In this document: positions 22,250 through 33,540 of the stretch, piece after piece
Layout: each line of letters begins with the position of its first letter
Numbering within the stretch: position 1 is the stretch's first letter
DNA from: Diphasiastrum complanatum
Lineage: Eukaryota > Streptophyta > Lycopodiopsida > Lycopodiales > Lycopodiaceae
Assembly: GCA_029204225.1 (NCBI GenBank)
Contig: CM055114.1
Coordinates: forward strand, 15,858,770 to 15,922,769
Length of the DNA: 64,000 nt
Direction: 5' to 3'
Translations under genes and position numbers: made by a program
The notes under the pieces: generated by a model
Databases searched by the model: none
What the model was told of the DNA's origin: nothing
What the model saw: the letters and a program-made list of their open reading frames with translations, nothing else

Positions 22250-23282
22250 TGTTTCTAACTACAAAGCCTTGCTAGCTTTCAGCCCTCAACCTGACAAAGA
22301 TGTTCGCAAACACGAAAGTCAAGAGACATGAAACACAAAAAGTTTCGTGAACACGAAAGTCAAGACGAAGACGAACGGTTCCTGAAAGTCAAAGAAAACA
22401 AAGATGCATGGTTTGTGAACATGAGAATCTTTTGCAGTCTAACACGAGATTCCTTTGTGTCCACTATGAGAGAAAGACAGACGAGCTAAACGAGACCAAC
22501 GGTGGAAATGAAACCTATGGTGGAAATGAAACCAACGACGTGACACAAAAATGTCATGAAACCCGTTTTGCCCTCATGCTCCAAAGAGTACCAGCATAGA
22601 TCACAAAGGTACCTAGGATCACAAAGATTTAATCTGATGGCATAACGTCAGCAGATACTCCCAAGGTCGTGGCTAATCCGCCACTATTGTAATTTACTGA
22701 TTAGTTGTTTAATCACTCTAATCTTAGATTTACATAGAGCGACTGTATTCACTGGATGATACTTGATATATAGATCATATGCAGTATACACAGATGAGTA
22801 ATGAAGTAGTCTGATGCTAGTAAGCAATCAAGACGAAATACAGACAACAAGTTCTGTGATCAGGATCCATAGAGATCCAACTGTCCGCTAGTAAAGTGAG
22901 ATGATTACTCGTGAGAGAACTGTATTTCTCTCACGCCAACGCACTGCATGGATTTTCATGCAGTGCTTGAAAACATCAGAAGAAAAGTCAATATAGATGA
23001 TTTTCTTATTGTGTTTGATCTCGAATGAAATTGCTTCTACTGTTATTTCATAAGTCTGAGTTTTCTGGTTCATTTGAATTCTTCACCTTGGTTGAAACTA
23101 TGTTGAATGCTACATTAATTTCATAAACGTAGATTAGCAGTGTCTGACTACATTCTGGAGGACTGTAGGAGTGATTCAGCTGGCAGTGTCTAGCGATTGC
23201 ATCTGAACTCCATCCAAAAGAAGAGAGAGAATCGCGCTTTCTTCGTGACTATTTCACAACCGTTTCACGAATTGACTTTTCA
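22250..23282 (+). repeat. D2 5' LTR
   Basis: Starts TGTTTCTAAC and ends TTTTCA. It precedes the primer site at 23287 by four bases. The first 32 bases recur at 25102-25133 and most of it aligns with 14521-15300. It contains repeated CGAAAGTCAAG and GGTGGAAATGAAACC units. A purine-rich tract, GAAGAAACAAAA, directly precedes it and looks like a polypurine tract, so this LTR might once have been the 3' LTR of a preceding copy. Confidence 0.7.
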
Positions 23283-23286
23283 TCAG

Positions 23287-23298
23287 TGGTATCAAAGC
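23287..23298 (+). promoter_or_regulatory. Primer-binding site, D2
   Basis: TGGTATCAAAGC, four bases after the LTR end, matching initiator-Met tRNA except for the usual G to A variant also seen in G. Confidence 0.75.
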
Positions 23299-23429
23299 TG
23301 CGTCATCCTGTCATACTCTGACATAGCCAAGAAGCTATCGGATCTAGGAGACCAAGCATTCAGACAATCAATCATCAATGAGGGAACAGACTTCAAGAAG
23401 CAATGGCTTCAATCAGCAGCATGCAGAGC

Positions 23430-25101
23430 AAGACCTGCACAATACTTGATTCTTCAGGATCTAACTTTCTAGCCTAAAAAGTTAAGACATCTTTGATACT
23501 CAAGGGTGAAGTATTATTCCCCTGGGTAGATGGCACAGAAGAAATGCCTACAACAACAGACAAGGAGCTACGTGAATGGGAGGAGAAAAACGACAAGGCA
23601 GTAGCCTTGCTATCATCTTCCATCAAAGATAGTCTCCTTCTTGACCTGGTTACACTCTCCAAAATTGAGGAGACGTGGGATGCACTACTCACCAGATTTC
23701 AGACAAAATCAAGAAGTCAGATCATGATGTTGGAAGATCAGCTGACCAACAGTGGGATGGAAAAGACCTCACCTCTTTCATAAGAAAGATGAAAGATCTG
23801 TTTCTATCACTACATAACTCTGAAGTAGAAAATGCAGTGTCAGCTGAGAAGTAGCTCACGTACCTGTTGAGAGCGTTACCCAGATCATTCTAGACAACAA
23901 GGACCCTGCTCGCAAAAGATCCTACAATGGATCTCGAAAAGGTGATTGTCGAAATTCGAGAGAAAGTCGAGGCCAGAGAACATCTTGATCACAAAGATGG
24001 TTCTAACTAGGCCCTCTACGACAACAAAGAAAAATCCAAGAAGCAATTCAAGCCTAAGAGAGAGTCCAATCAGAGGCAAGATCGTGACCAACAAGTAGAT
24101 GGGACCAGCAAGAGCAACTGGAAGAGCAAAGGGAGTTCAAAACAACAAGGTGCAAACAAGAAGACTTGTGTGAGATGCAGAAGAGACGGGCATACAATAG
24201 ATACATGTTGGCTCAATTCCAAGATTGAGTGTATCCATTGCCACAAGAAGGGTCACGCAGCCATGGATTGTTGCCAGAACCTGAGAAACAAGTCAGCATA
24301 GAACATACAGGAGAACAACAATAGTTCATCCTATGTCGAGGAGCCTGAGAGCTCAAAGATAGGCGAAGAAAGAACAAACAGAAATTGTTCGACTGCCTAC
24401 ATCTGTGAAGACATGTGTGCAGCATCAACATCTGACACACATGAGGTGATCCTAGATTTAGGAGCCACCTCACACTTTGTGACATCAAGACGAATCATGT
24501 CTGATTTCAGAAGTGCGGATCCTTCAAGATTCATAGTTCTTGGAGATGGATCTAGACATCAAGTGAACGTTATTGGTTCACTATGGCTCAACACCAATGG
24601 CAAAGACAGATGACTCGAAAACGTTCTGTTTGTGCCTACTCTGCAACAAGACTTGCTCTCTGTAGCAAGAATAGAAGATGCAAGGATGCGTGTGACGTTT
24701 TCTGACGAAGCATGCAATGTTGTGATTGATGCCAGTACCAGTACTTTGATCGCTCAAGACAGAAGAAAAGGAAACATATATCATCTGAAGATATGCCTAC
24801 CTATAGATCAGATGCATCAGATTTACGATGATCAGCCAGACACTCTGTGGCACATGAGACTCTGTCACATGAACTCAATGGTACTTTACCAACACCTCTA
24901 CAATACACCTGACGAAAGATCCCGTGTTCCATTCCAGAACACTAATTTGAAAGAAGATGCTGCAGACCACCTTCATCAGAATGAAAGACATGGGTGCTGA
25001 CATCTTCACTAAAGCCTTGGACAAAGGACTCTTTAAGAGACAAAGGAGCAGTCTCGGAATTGTAAAGCTATCATGCTTTGAGATGAAACTGAAGAAACAA
25101 A
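23430..25101 (+). pseudogene. D2: copia gag-protease fused to RNase H tail by deletion
   Basis: Gag aligns with D1 throughout (shared GTEEMPTTTDKEL and TRFQTKSRSQI). Two intact zinc knuckles are encoded, CVRCRRDGHTIDTC (from 24167) and CIHCHKKGHAAMDC (from about 24230). Protease and GAG-preintegrase follow up to HMRLCHMNS near 24880. The sequence then jumps, within about 30 bases, to the last part of RNase H (a KDPVFHSR segment, then ADIFTKALDKGLF), so integrase, RT and most of RNase H are gone. A second small deletion lies inside the RNase H tail. A Trp codon of D1 gag is TAA here. Not autonomous. Confidence 0.85.
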
Positions 25102-25133
25102 TGTTTTTAACTACAAAGCCTTGCTAGCTTTCA
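25102..25133 (+). repeat. D2 3' LTR stub
   Basis: Only the first 32 bases of the LTR remain (TGTTTTTAACTACAAAGCC onward), then the sequence changes to the GCGTGGAT-rich H region. This suggests that H inserted here or that a deletion removed the rest. Confidence 0.75.
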
Positions 25134-25149
25134 CACAAGAACACATATA

Positions 25150-25640
25150 GCAAATATCCACGCACAATACAAAGGAGGATGTGTGGATATAGCCGTGGAT
25201 TGGCGTGGATATACGCGTGGATTATCCATGTGTGGATGTTTCACGCAAATGTCATTTCCGGCAGCAGATCGGCCGGATGTCATGAAATTCAAAATGCGTG
25301 GATTATCCACGCCAAGTCCGACTATCGGCAGCTGGGCAAACCTCCGACACCCGGAGCCGAAAATAAGAATTCTAATTTTGTGCGTGGATTATCCACGCCA
25401 TAGTAAAAATTAAATAAAAAAGGCTCGGCTTTTGCGTGGATATTGTGTGGATAATTATCCACACGTGGATTATCCATGCTAAATTCGCTTTATCCATGCA
25501 AACTCCAGAGAGTTGAGGCCGTGGATACCACGTGGATACAATTTTTTTATATCCACGCGGTATCCACGCAGATAGGCTTCTGGAATTTGCATGGATTATC
25601 CACGCGTGGATAATCCACGCAAAATTTTTTGTCCAAAAAA
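25150..25640. repeat. H copy 1: cluster of GCGTGGAT palindromes
   Basis: GCGTGGAT and its reverse complement ATCCACGC occur about twenty times with variants in under 500 bases. Many are paired as near-perfect palindromes such as GCGTGGATTATCCACGC (about 25291, 25381) and GCGTGGATAATCCACGC (about 25603). A related copy in opposite orientation lies at 45070-45260, sharing both the palindromes and the spacer text around CCACGCCATAGTAA and TCCGACACCC. It has no coding capacity. It resembles the subterminal repeat zones where transposases bind in plant DNA transposons; that is inference. Confidence 0.6.
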
Positions 25641-26416
25641 AAAAAAATAGGTTTGCTCCTAAAGTAGTGGTGACTTTCTATTTTTGTGTTGTGTGAGAGA
25701 GAGAAAAAGAGAGTATAGATGGGAGTGAGAATGAGATGAGGATAAATGTGAGTGAGAAGATTGATAGTGTTTAGGGCTTTTAGTTCATTGATGGATGTTA
25801 ATAGTATGTGTTTTGTGATCATAAGATTTAAGATCTTTTTTGTTTGTGATGTAGGTTTGGATATGAAAAATGAAAAATGAGCTTTCATTGCAAAGGATTC
25901 AAAGATCAAGTGCATGCAAAAGGAAAAGAAAAGATTGCAAAACAATGGAGATACAATAGTAAAGGTAAATTCACATTTATTTTGATTCATTTGATATTTA
26001 GTTGATAACTTAATTTGTTATCTATTGATGCATTATATTGTGGTTTCCATTACTTTCCATTGTGCTTTCCATTACTTTTTATTGTGCATTCTAGCATGCA
26101 AATCATGTGCTAAAATAGATACATTGCATTGAATTCATCAATGGATACATTTGCATTGCATAGAAATAGACTACATTGCATTGAATACATCAATAGATAA
26201 TTTGCAATCAATAGATGTGCATTCAGTAAATGTGCATTCAATGGACTATACATTTGCATTCATGGATTAAAAATATATGCATTCAAAATTTTTGCAAGAA
26301 TGATGTGATGCCAAAACATTATATCGATTGATTTAAAAACAAGTACATTGATGAGAGAATAAATTCTCTCTTCCTACATTGCCTTCTACAAGGCCTTACA
26401 TTTAATTTAAAAACCT
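25641..26416. other. AT-rich non-coding, degenerate TGCATT repeats
   Basis: No gene is seen. A GA-rich tract lies near 25696-25714. From about 26080 to 26280 short variants of TGCATTGAAT and ATCAATGGAT recur irregularly. On the minus strand this is the 3' flank of gene M. Confidence 0.4.
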
Positions 26417-27056
26417 CTACTCATCATCACTTCCTCCCTCCTCATCTCCTTCATCTTGTAGGTGTACGTTGGTGTCCACATCTTCAAACTCCCCTTTGCT
26501 CTCATTCACGTTCTCTTCCACATTTTCTTCCACATCATAAACACTTGAAGTTGTAGAGCCTCTCTACAACTTAGAATCAAAGATTTAATTAAATTGAGAT
26601 CAAGCTTGTAAACCACAAAGTAAACAATCACAAAACAATAAAGGTTAAGAGTTTACGATTGGAAAAAATCCATGGGATTCCATAAAAGCCTTAAGGCCGG
26701 CATATCCATGATCATAACCTTGCTTGTACTCCACGGTGGTCATGTGTCTTCCAAAATCACTAAGCTACATTCAATAAAAAAACATAGTTTAGCAATAAAA
26801 AACATTAACAATCTCACTACAAAAATAGAATCATATTGAAAAATATTGCATATACAAATTCGGCCTCTATATTACCCCTTCCTCCCGATCCCAAGTGACT
26901 TTGGCCATGTTTTAAGAGCTTCTTCACGACGGCCCTACGTTTTTGTTCATACTTTTGGAGATTGTTTTGCAACAAGTCCCCTTTCACCTTCCTCCAATCC
27001 CTTTTAGAGCACCATCTAGGCTTCGTGGGATTCTTGGGATTCTCCTGGATAGGTGC
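26417..27056 (-). CDS. M: small three-exon gene, unknown function
   Basis: Three open segments on the minus strand join at canonical splice sites, all phase 0: 27056-26856 (67 codons, acceptor TTAG before it, donor GTATAT), 26764-26657 (36 codons, acceptor TGTAG, donor GTAAAC) and 26563-26417 (48 codons plus TAG). The product is basic and Lys/Arg-rich at first (a KRDWRKVKGDL block), has a VEYKQGYDHGYAGL segment in the middle and ends in a very acidic tail (EGDEEGGSDDE). No family recognised. An upstream ATGATGAATGATAGT near 27170 could supply a start through one more intron, but this is speculative. A primer-binding-like site at 27331-27342 points into the gene, so it may be cargo of an LTR element. 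No stop or shift is seen, unlike the other old genes here. Confidence 0.5.
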
Positions 27057-27330
27057 CTAACTATGCATAGATGCTACTTTTAGTTAATTTTCTACTTTCT
27101 CCCTTAAGTCTACTCACCACTATACTACTCCTCTTTAATTCTACTCCTCTACACTATCATTCATCATAGTTTGGTTGAAGGGAAGGAATGGAGAAGAAGA
27201 GATTGAGAAGAGAAGAGAAAGAGAGAGAAAGAGAGTGAGGGTGGAGGTTAGCTCAAATGCTCCTTATGCTTGCTAATGGAAAAACATTCACTATTGGCAA
27301 ACAATAAACATGAAAATATAAACTTGTATG
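27057..27330 (-). other. Pyrimidine-rich leader upstream of M
   Basis: On the minus strand this is a CT-rich stretch (CTCTCTTTCTCTC) resembling a plant 5' UTR, lying between the primer-binding-like site and the first M exon. No other gene is seen. Confidence 0.4.
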
Positions 27331-27342
27331 GCTCTGATACCA
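27331..27342 (-). promoter_or_regulatory. Primer-binding-like site near M
   Basis: Reads TGGTATCAGAGC on the minus strand, the same as in A and B. The sequence to its right (27343 to about 27610) should be an LTR end but does not finish in CA at the junction and matches no other LTR here, so a retroelement origin is likely but unproven. Confidence 0.5.
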
Positions 27343-27615
27343 ACTTAGAATTTGCTTTGCACAGGAACACAGATCATGCTACACAGTAACACAAACAAAA
27401 AACGCTCTCCACAGCAAGCTCACATAGCAACTGTATTTTTCAAAACAAAAGTACACTATACATATAGTTGTTCACTCAGGCAACCCATGCATGACCCAGG
27501 TTGCCGTTGGCGGGACACGTGTCCCGTCGACTTGCCTTGTGACGAGGCCAACTGATCCATATCAACTGATAGGACCCACAATACAGTAGCACAGTGATTC
27601 TACTTTAATTCTAAC
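27343..27615. other. Unassigned, possibly LTR remnant
   Basis: Contains the palindromic block GGGACACGTGTCCCG (about 27513-27527) with a G-box core. It stops abruptly at the RNase H fragment of element F. No gene seen. Confidence 0.3.
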
Positions 27616-27620
27616 TCAAG

Positions 27621-27890
27621 GCTGAAGATATTCCATGCATTTATTGTGACAATCAAGTAGCCCAACAACTTGCCAACAATCCAATCTTCCATGCTCGAAC
27701 CAAGCACATTGAGATTTCACATCACTTTGTGAAAGAGAAGGTACAAGCAAAGGAGATCAAGCTCATCCATGTTTCATCTTCAGATTGTGTTGCTGATATA
27801 CTTACCAAACCATTGGAAAAGGATCCATTTGTGAAGTTAAGATTAACACTTGGAGTTGTAGATAGATGTATACTAGATTTACCAAGCTAG
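27621..27890 (+). pseudogene. F: copia RNase H C-terminal fragment
   Basis: An open 89-codon stretch ending at TAG (27888-27890) encodes the end of a copia RNase H: CDNQVAQQLANNP, the HARTKHIE block and CVADILTKPLEK. These match the closing part of A and B, so this is the tail of a 5'-truncated element. A purine tract (GAGGAGGAG) and LTR follow. No earlier domain is present. Confidence 0.85.
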
Positions 27891-27904
27891 ATTTTGAGGA
27901 GGAG

Positions 27905-28705
27905 TGTGAAAATGTCTAAATCATGCTTGATCTAGGTCAAAATCATGTACATATTATGCTTACACATGTGTGGAGCCTGTTCCCAAGTGTGAATTCGATT
28001 TGTTTATCATTTAGATTAGTGATCTAGTATGTACATATCATTTGATTAGAATTCTATTGGCTAAAAAGGCCAAAATCTAGTTTTTGAGCTATATGCCACT
28101 TGGCACCTTTCTATTGGTAGAATGTGCAAGATAGTTAGATTAGGATTGGTCTCCCACTTGTAGAGGTCTGCTCACACGTGTGGAAAGATCAGTAGAAGTC
28201 GAGTTTGGATTGATAGAAGATTTCTATCTAGGTTCCTATAATGTAGGAAATCACCCAAAATGAAGGAGGTGCCTTAAATCATGGAATTCATGGACCATGT
28301 GCCAAGTTTGATTTGATTGATGGATCCTTAGGTGACCAGGCACTCTCACACATGCCAGATTAGTGACTCAACAGCATCTCAAGCTCTCCTTCATGTATAT
28401 ATAGTGCCTCATTTGCCATAATGAACATGGAAGCTAAATCTTGGTTTTGGTGCATTTTTTGAGTAATCTCTCCATTTGTCTTGCTATTTTATGCATTGAT
28501 TGGGTTATTAGCTTAGTATACTTCATACTCAACCTACTGCCCGTACTCTGATAGGTTTTCACACATGTGAAACCAGCAAGTTCAAGTTTTGGTCATAAAT
28601 GATTGTTCTTGTTAGATTTCTTCATCTAGATTTGATCTAAATGCTATCTAATCTTGTGTAGATTGATAGGTTGATCTAATCTAACATCCAATCACACTTG
28701 TGGAT
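27905..28705 (+). repeat. Element F 3' LTR
   Basis: Begins TGTGAAAATG directly after the polypurine tract. It has ATTGG boxes near 28055 and 28110, CACACGTGTG near 28174, a TATATATA box at about 28396-28403 and a TTTTCACACATGTGAAA palindrome near 28556-28572. Its 3' end is not clear because it runs into the C2 protease fragment. Confidence 0.6.
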
Positions 28706-28709
28706 CTGA

Positions 28710-30672
28710 TTCAGATCTATTCTTGTCCCATTGTGTATAAATTGACATCAATTATTATGCCTTATGGAGGAATCAAGAAGTCCATATTTATTGCAAGTAA
28801 TCAAGAGTGCAAAATTGAAGGAGTAGGGACTATTCCCTTGAAGCTTGCATCATCAAAAGTGTTAAAAATTGTAAAACATATCTATCATCTGTTGTTAATG
28901 TTTGGGGGATCCTACCCATGTAAATATTTTGTACATATCCAAGGTATGTTATTGATTTTGAAGACAATCATGATGTGATGGGGTCGAGATTTGAAGAAGA
29001 CTCTCCTCGGATTTTTTCACCAAGAAGATCCATGAGAGATAGATCCGAGCCTAAGAGGCTCTCATATGTTGACAAAGGCAAACAAGTGGATCTTGATTCC
29101 ACTAATTATGTTTTTTATATCTCTCATGAAGAGCCAAAGAATGTACAAGAGGCACTCAATACCAAGGAGTGGTATGATGCCATGAAGCAAGAGTATGATG
29201 CATTGATCACAACAATACTTGGGAGCTTGTGGATCCTCCATCCAACAAGCATGTGATTGGTTACAAGTGGGTATTTCGGATCAAGTTCAATCATGATGGC
29301 ACCATCAACAAGCATAAAGCAAGATTATGTGCCAAAGGATTTGCTCAAATCCATGGTCTTGATTATGAGGAGACCTTTGCACCCGTTGCAAAGATGGTGA
29401 CAATAAGAATTTATTACTTATCTTGCTTGTTTTTTCAAGTGGAAGGTGTTCCAATTAGATGTATCCAATGCTTTTCTAAATGGTTATCTTGAGGAGGAGA
29501 TCTATATAGAACAACCTCAAGGATTCATCAAGGATGAGTCCAAAGTGTGCTTGCTCTTCAAAAGTCTTTATGGACTCAAGCAAGCACCAAGATCATGGTA
29601 TTCAAGACTTAATTCTTTTCTTATCTCACTAGGATTTACTCTTAGTGACTATGATCCTTCCATGTATCTAAAGTTTGTTGATAGCAATATTGTCATTCTT
29701 CTAATTTATGTTGATGACATTATTCTTTGTGGAAGTTGTATCAGGCTAGTTGACGAAACCAAGCTAGCACTTGGATGTGAGTTTAAAATGCAAGATCTAG
29801 GAGAGAGACATTACATCCTAGGCCTAGAAATTGATTTTTATGAAAGCCATGTCTTTATATGCCAATCTAGATATGCTAACTCTATGTTGAAAAAATTCCA
29901 TATGGAAAATTCTAAGAGCGTAGATACTCCAATGGAGCAAATTGTAAAAGATCCTAATAAAGGTGATGAAAAATCCTTTGAGAACATCACACTTTTTAGG
30001 AGTCTTGTAGGCTCCTTGATTTGGCTTACCATTACTAGGCCCGATCTAAGTTTTTGTGTGCACAAATTGAGTCAATTTATGCAAGATCCTAAGATCCATC
30101 ATTGGAAGATGGCCAAGAGGATTCTAAGATATGTATCTTCATCTTGTGATTATGGTCTACTCTACAAAATTGAAGATCTATCCATTGTTGGCTACTCGGA
30201 TTGAGACTTTGCAAGTGACAAGATGGATCGAAAGTCTATTAGTGCATACACTATCTTTCTTGGAGGCAATCTAATATCTTGGCTTTCCAAAAAGCAAGAT
30301 ACTATATCTCTCTCTTCATGTGAGGCCGAGTACAAAGCACTCACTACAACTACCAAAGAGGTGCTTTGGATCAAGAGGTTATTAATGGAGCTAAAGTGCA
30401 TCAAGGAGGATGATCTACCAATGATCAAGTGTGATAACATCTCGGCCCAAGCTCTTGCCAATAATCTCATATTTCATGCAAGAAGCAAGCACATAGAAGT
30501 AGCACACCATTTTGTGAGAGAAAAGCTTATTGGAGGAGAAATCTATTTGGAGCATGCCAACTCGTCCTCTTGTATTGCCGATCTACTCACTAAGCCTTTG
30601 AGCAAAAGTGCTTTAATCGAGCATAGATCTAATCTTGGAGTTATATCAAGATCAATGCTCAAATCTTCATAG
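28710..30672 (+). pseudogene. C2: copia remnant, protease piece plus RT and RNase H
   Basis: A protease segment (PYGGIKKSIFIAS and a GVGTIPLKLAS block, 28760-28857) is followed at 28860 by a 90-bp stub of an unrelated LTR start (family E), then by the pre-RT linker and RT from 28975. RT and RNase H are nearly complete: LLIYVDDIIL is intact. Two frameshifts that cancel each other (near 29215 and 29440) and one TGA (30202-30204, inside the RNase H SDxDFA motif) break the frame. It ends at 30672, after a CIADLLTKPL segment. Gag and integrase are missing. Confidence 0.85.
28860..28949 (+). repeat. Stub of E-family LTR inside C2
   Basis: Starts TGTTAAAAATTGTAAAACAT and follows the first 90 bases of the LTR at 33014, with a few changes. 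It sits exactly where protease should continue into integrase, so C2 is a patchwork. Confidence 0.7.
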
Positions 30673-30687
30673 ATAATTTTTTAGGAG

Positions 30688-31379
30688 TGTGAAGAATTGA
30701 AAAAAAAATATCTATGTTAGATATAGGGGTCTTATGTTTTTTACATCAAGCATCTAGGTGTAGGATGTTGATAGGAATAAATTTGGCATAGATGGAAAAT
30801 TATGCATTTCCACTTGTAATGCCACTATTGAGCCAAAATAGAGTAAGAGGCTAAACACGTGCCAATTAGAGTGTAGACAAGTGTAATGCTTTTGTTTGAT
30901 GAATTTCAAGAGGTCCAAAAGGATTTAGAGGTGGAACCTTGTGAGGTCCAATAGGAAATTGAGGTGTGCTTGAATATAGTCCAATAGAATTAAGAGTTGC
31001 ATGGGTCAATGGTCCAATAGGATCAAGAGGTGACAAAGTATGGTCCAATCATAGTTAAGCATAGTGGTAGCTCGTGGATCTCTAGTATCATTGTACTCCT
31101 CATTTTGAAGCTAATTGATTTGGTGATTTTATGGATTTTGTGAGTTATTGGATTTCTAGCTCTCTCTCTCTACCCGAGAGCTCATGATGTTTTTTCTCTC
31201 TCTACCCAAGGATGTGTGAGTGAGAGTTGGAAGTGTTTGAATGCATGTAGTAGTGTGTTTTTGCCATAGGATCTAAGATTGATCTTGAATCTCAATCTAA
31301 TCTTAATCTTGGTGCATCTACACACCTTAGGAGATCACAAGTACATGTTGTGGACAATCCACACGTGTGAAATTCAACA
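30688..31379 (+). repeat. C2 3' LTR (family C)
   Basis: Starts TGTGAAGAATTG after the purine tract TTAGGAG and ends near CACACGTGTGAAATTCAACA. It matches 20628-21303 on the other strand. CCAAT boxes of GGTCCAATAG type recur at about 30938, 30980 and 31010, with weaker variants around them. A CTCTCTCTC tract lies around 31160. Confidence 0.8.
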
Positions 31380-33013
31380 ATCTAGATATGGAGGTATTTT
31401 CAAGCTAGATGTGCATGAAAATTCAAGTTTATGTGATGCTGCATTGATGACTTATGTTTCCAAGGAGGAGCTATGGCATAGGAAGTTGTATGTTTCCAAC
31501 TTCAGGTCTATGCCTATTATAGTCAAGGAGATCAAGCCAAGAGTGGCTTATTGTATGGCAAAATCACTTATGGATCCATATTTAATGTCTTCTAAAAAGA
31601 CAGAACATTCTATGGAGTTGGAACATTCCGATGTTCGTCTTTCTTTATCAATAAGCAAGGAAGGTGTTTCTTGCTTTGCATGTACTATTGATGGATCCAC
31701 AAGTTACATTTGGCTGTGTCTTGTCTCTTCAAATTTTTTGGTGCATGTGTATGTTCCATCATGCAGAACTTTATGGAGTTATGAAGCTAATGGAAGGAGT
31801 GCACTTTATGAAGTCTTGTTCACTTATAAGCCTAAGGTTGTATACCTCAGTGTTCTTGAAGACTATTGCTTTGTATGTGGTTTCTTGGAAAGAAAGAATG
31901 ATGGTGATCCTAGTTTGTGGATCATGGTTGGATGCTTATCCACGAAGGAAGGCTACATAGCCTTTACACTCTCTATCTCGAAGGTGTTTGAGCATGGAGA
32001 AGTTCTTGATTTTGAAGATCTATTTTCTATCTTGGAAGTGGCCGAGAGCACAGTGTCTCATAGTGCATCACAAGTCATTACTATGGCAAGTAATCAAGTT
32101 GTGATGAGGTCAAGGTTTGAGGAGGAGTATCCTCAACATGCATGTCCAAGGAGATCTTCATCATTGTACAAGGCTGAGTCCTTTTTGATCTTATTTCATG
32201 GAAAAGAAAAGAAAAATAAAGGTGGTATTCATTTTGTTATTGTTCTTTTTCTTTGATTAATGATGTATCTTGCTTAATTGAGATTTGCTTATCTCAAAGA
32301 TCAAGTAAGACTATTCTGTTTTTTAATGAAGTCTTTAGTTTGGAATTAATTCTTGTCTTTTGTGATTTGATTATGTTTCCAAAACATCTAGAAAGCAAGA
32401 TGTTGTACCATCATTTGTATGCTCTTAAATTGAGTAAGAGCAAGTATGAGTTTAGTACTCATAGTTTGAAAAAAAGGAGTTTTTTCATGTATTCAGGCAT
32501 ATTGTAAACTTCTTGTGAGGTTAAGTGAAGCATCCACTGAGGACACTTACACCCTCAAGAAAGTATTTAGCCTTAATTTGATCAAGTTTGAGTATGGTTT
32601 CAAGAGTAGATCCATTTTGGATAGAGTTCATATTTTTTGGACTAGTGAAGCTAGTATGCTTAATCTTGAATATTGCTCATGGTACAATCTTGATCATTAT
32701 GATCTTTGTGGTCATGATGAGGCATGGAAGCCTCAGTTTTTTCAGTTTTTCTTGCAGCCAACTTCATGCATGTGGACTTTGCATACCCAGGATCGACATC
32801 AGACGTGCAGGAGGTACATTGGCATAGTAGCAGGTTGGTGGAATATTTTTCAAAGGCATTTGGAAAAGATTTCTATCAAAGAGAACTTATCGTGGATTTG
32901 GTAAGCATACTGCTATGATGGATTCTTTGTTCATCTTCACTTCAAATGCAAAGCAAAGAATCCAAACTCAAAGGATCTTCACCAATATCAGATAGATATA
33001 TTTTAAGGAGGAG
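31380..33013 (+). pseudogene. E: decayed copia internal region
   Basis: The long open frame 31279-32256 looks like a gene but is a collapsed copia integrase: a GGIFKLDVHENSS block and EELWHRKL (GAG-preintegrase), then HSDV and fragments such as GRSALYEVLFTYKPKV, with the parts in between deleted. Further on, FSKAFGKDFYQREL (about 32845-32890) matches the RNase H C-terminus. A purine tract, AAGGAGGAG, precedes the 3' LTR at 33014. No intact catalytic set. No 5' LTR is seen; the copy abuts the C2 LTR. Confidence 0.65.
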
Positions 33014-33540
33014 TGTTAAAAATTGTAAAACATATCTATCATCTGTTGTTAATGTTGGGAGATCCTACCCATGTAAATATTTTGTACATATCCAAGGTAT
33101 GTGAATTGAGCACATATCCTTGTATAATAGGATGAGTTTGGGTTAGGTAGATCAAATTCCAGTGACATGCATAAAGTCTAGTTGGTCTATATGATATGCA
33201 ATAATGTTGACAATGTCTAGTTTGACATGCATATAGAGATTCACATGGAATTGGTCAATTCTGACCTTGTAGAAACTCGAGCCACAATAAATGCATAATG
33301 TCCTAAGTTTCTATAGTGACATGCAAAGCATGCAATCACTCTAATGGACACATGCATGTAGATTTGTAATGGACACATGCCATTTGGAGAGAGTAGGTAG
33401 AAGTTAGGTGCAACCTGTGCATGCTAGCAGTTAGGTGTCAAGTTAATAGTTGTTTGCACCTGAATAGGTGTAGGATGTGCATTGAATGCAAGGAGTACCA
33501 CGAATTTTGGCTCTCCAATGGATTCTAGATTGATTTCCAA
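33014..33540 (+). repeat. E 3' LTR
   Basis: Begins TGTTAAAAATTG after the purine tract. The first 90 bases recur at 28860. It contains repeated GACATGC(A/T) and GACACATGC segments (33220-33380). Its end is placed where minus-strand C-like sequence begins, so it is approximate. Confidence 0.6.

Noticed and set aside
22238-22250. Polypurine-like GAAGAAACAAAA before the D2 5' LTR as proof of a tandem LTR-internal-LTR array
   Set aside because: Only about a dozen bases match and the sequence further upstream is K2, not a D-family RNase H tail.
31279-32256. A 325-codon open frame taken as a new gene
   Set aside because: Its first part is the end of the C2 LTR and the remainder contains copia GAG-preintegrase and integrase blocks out of register. 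It is a collapsed element.
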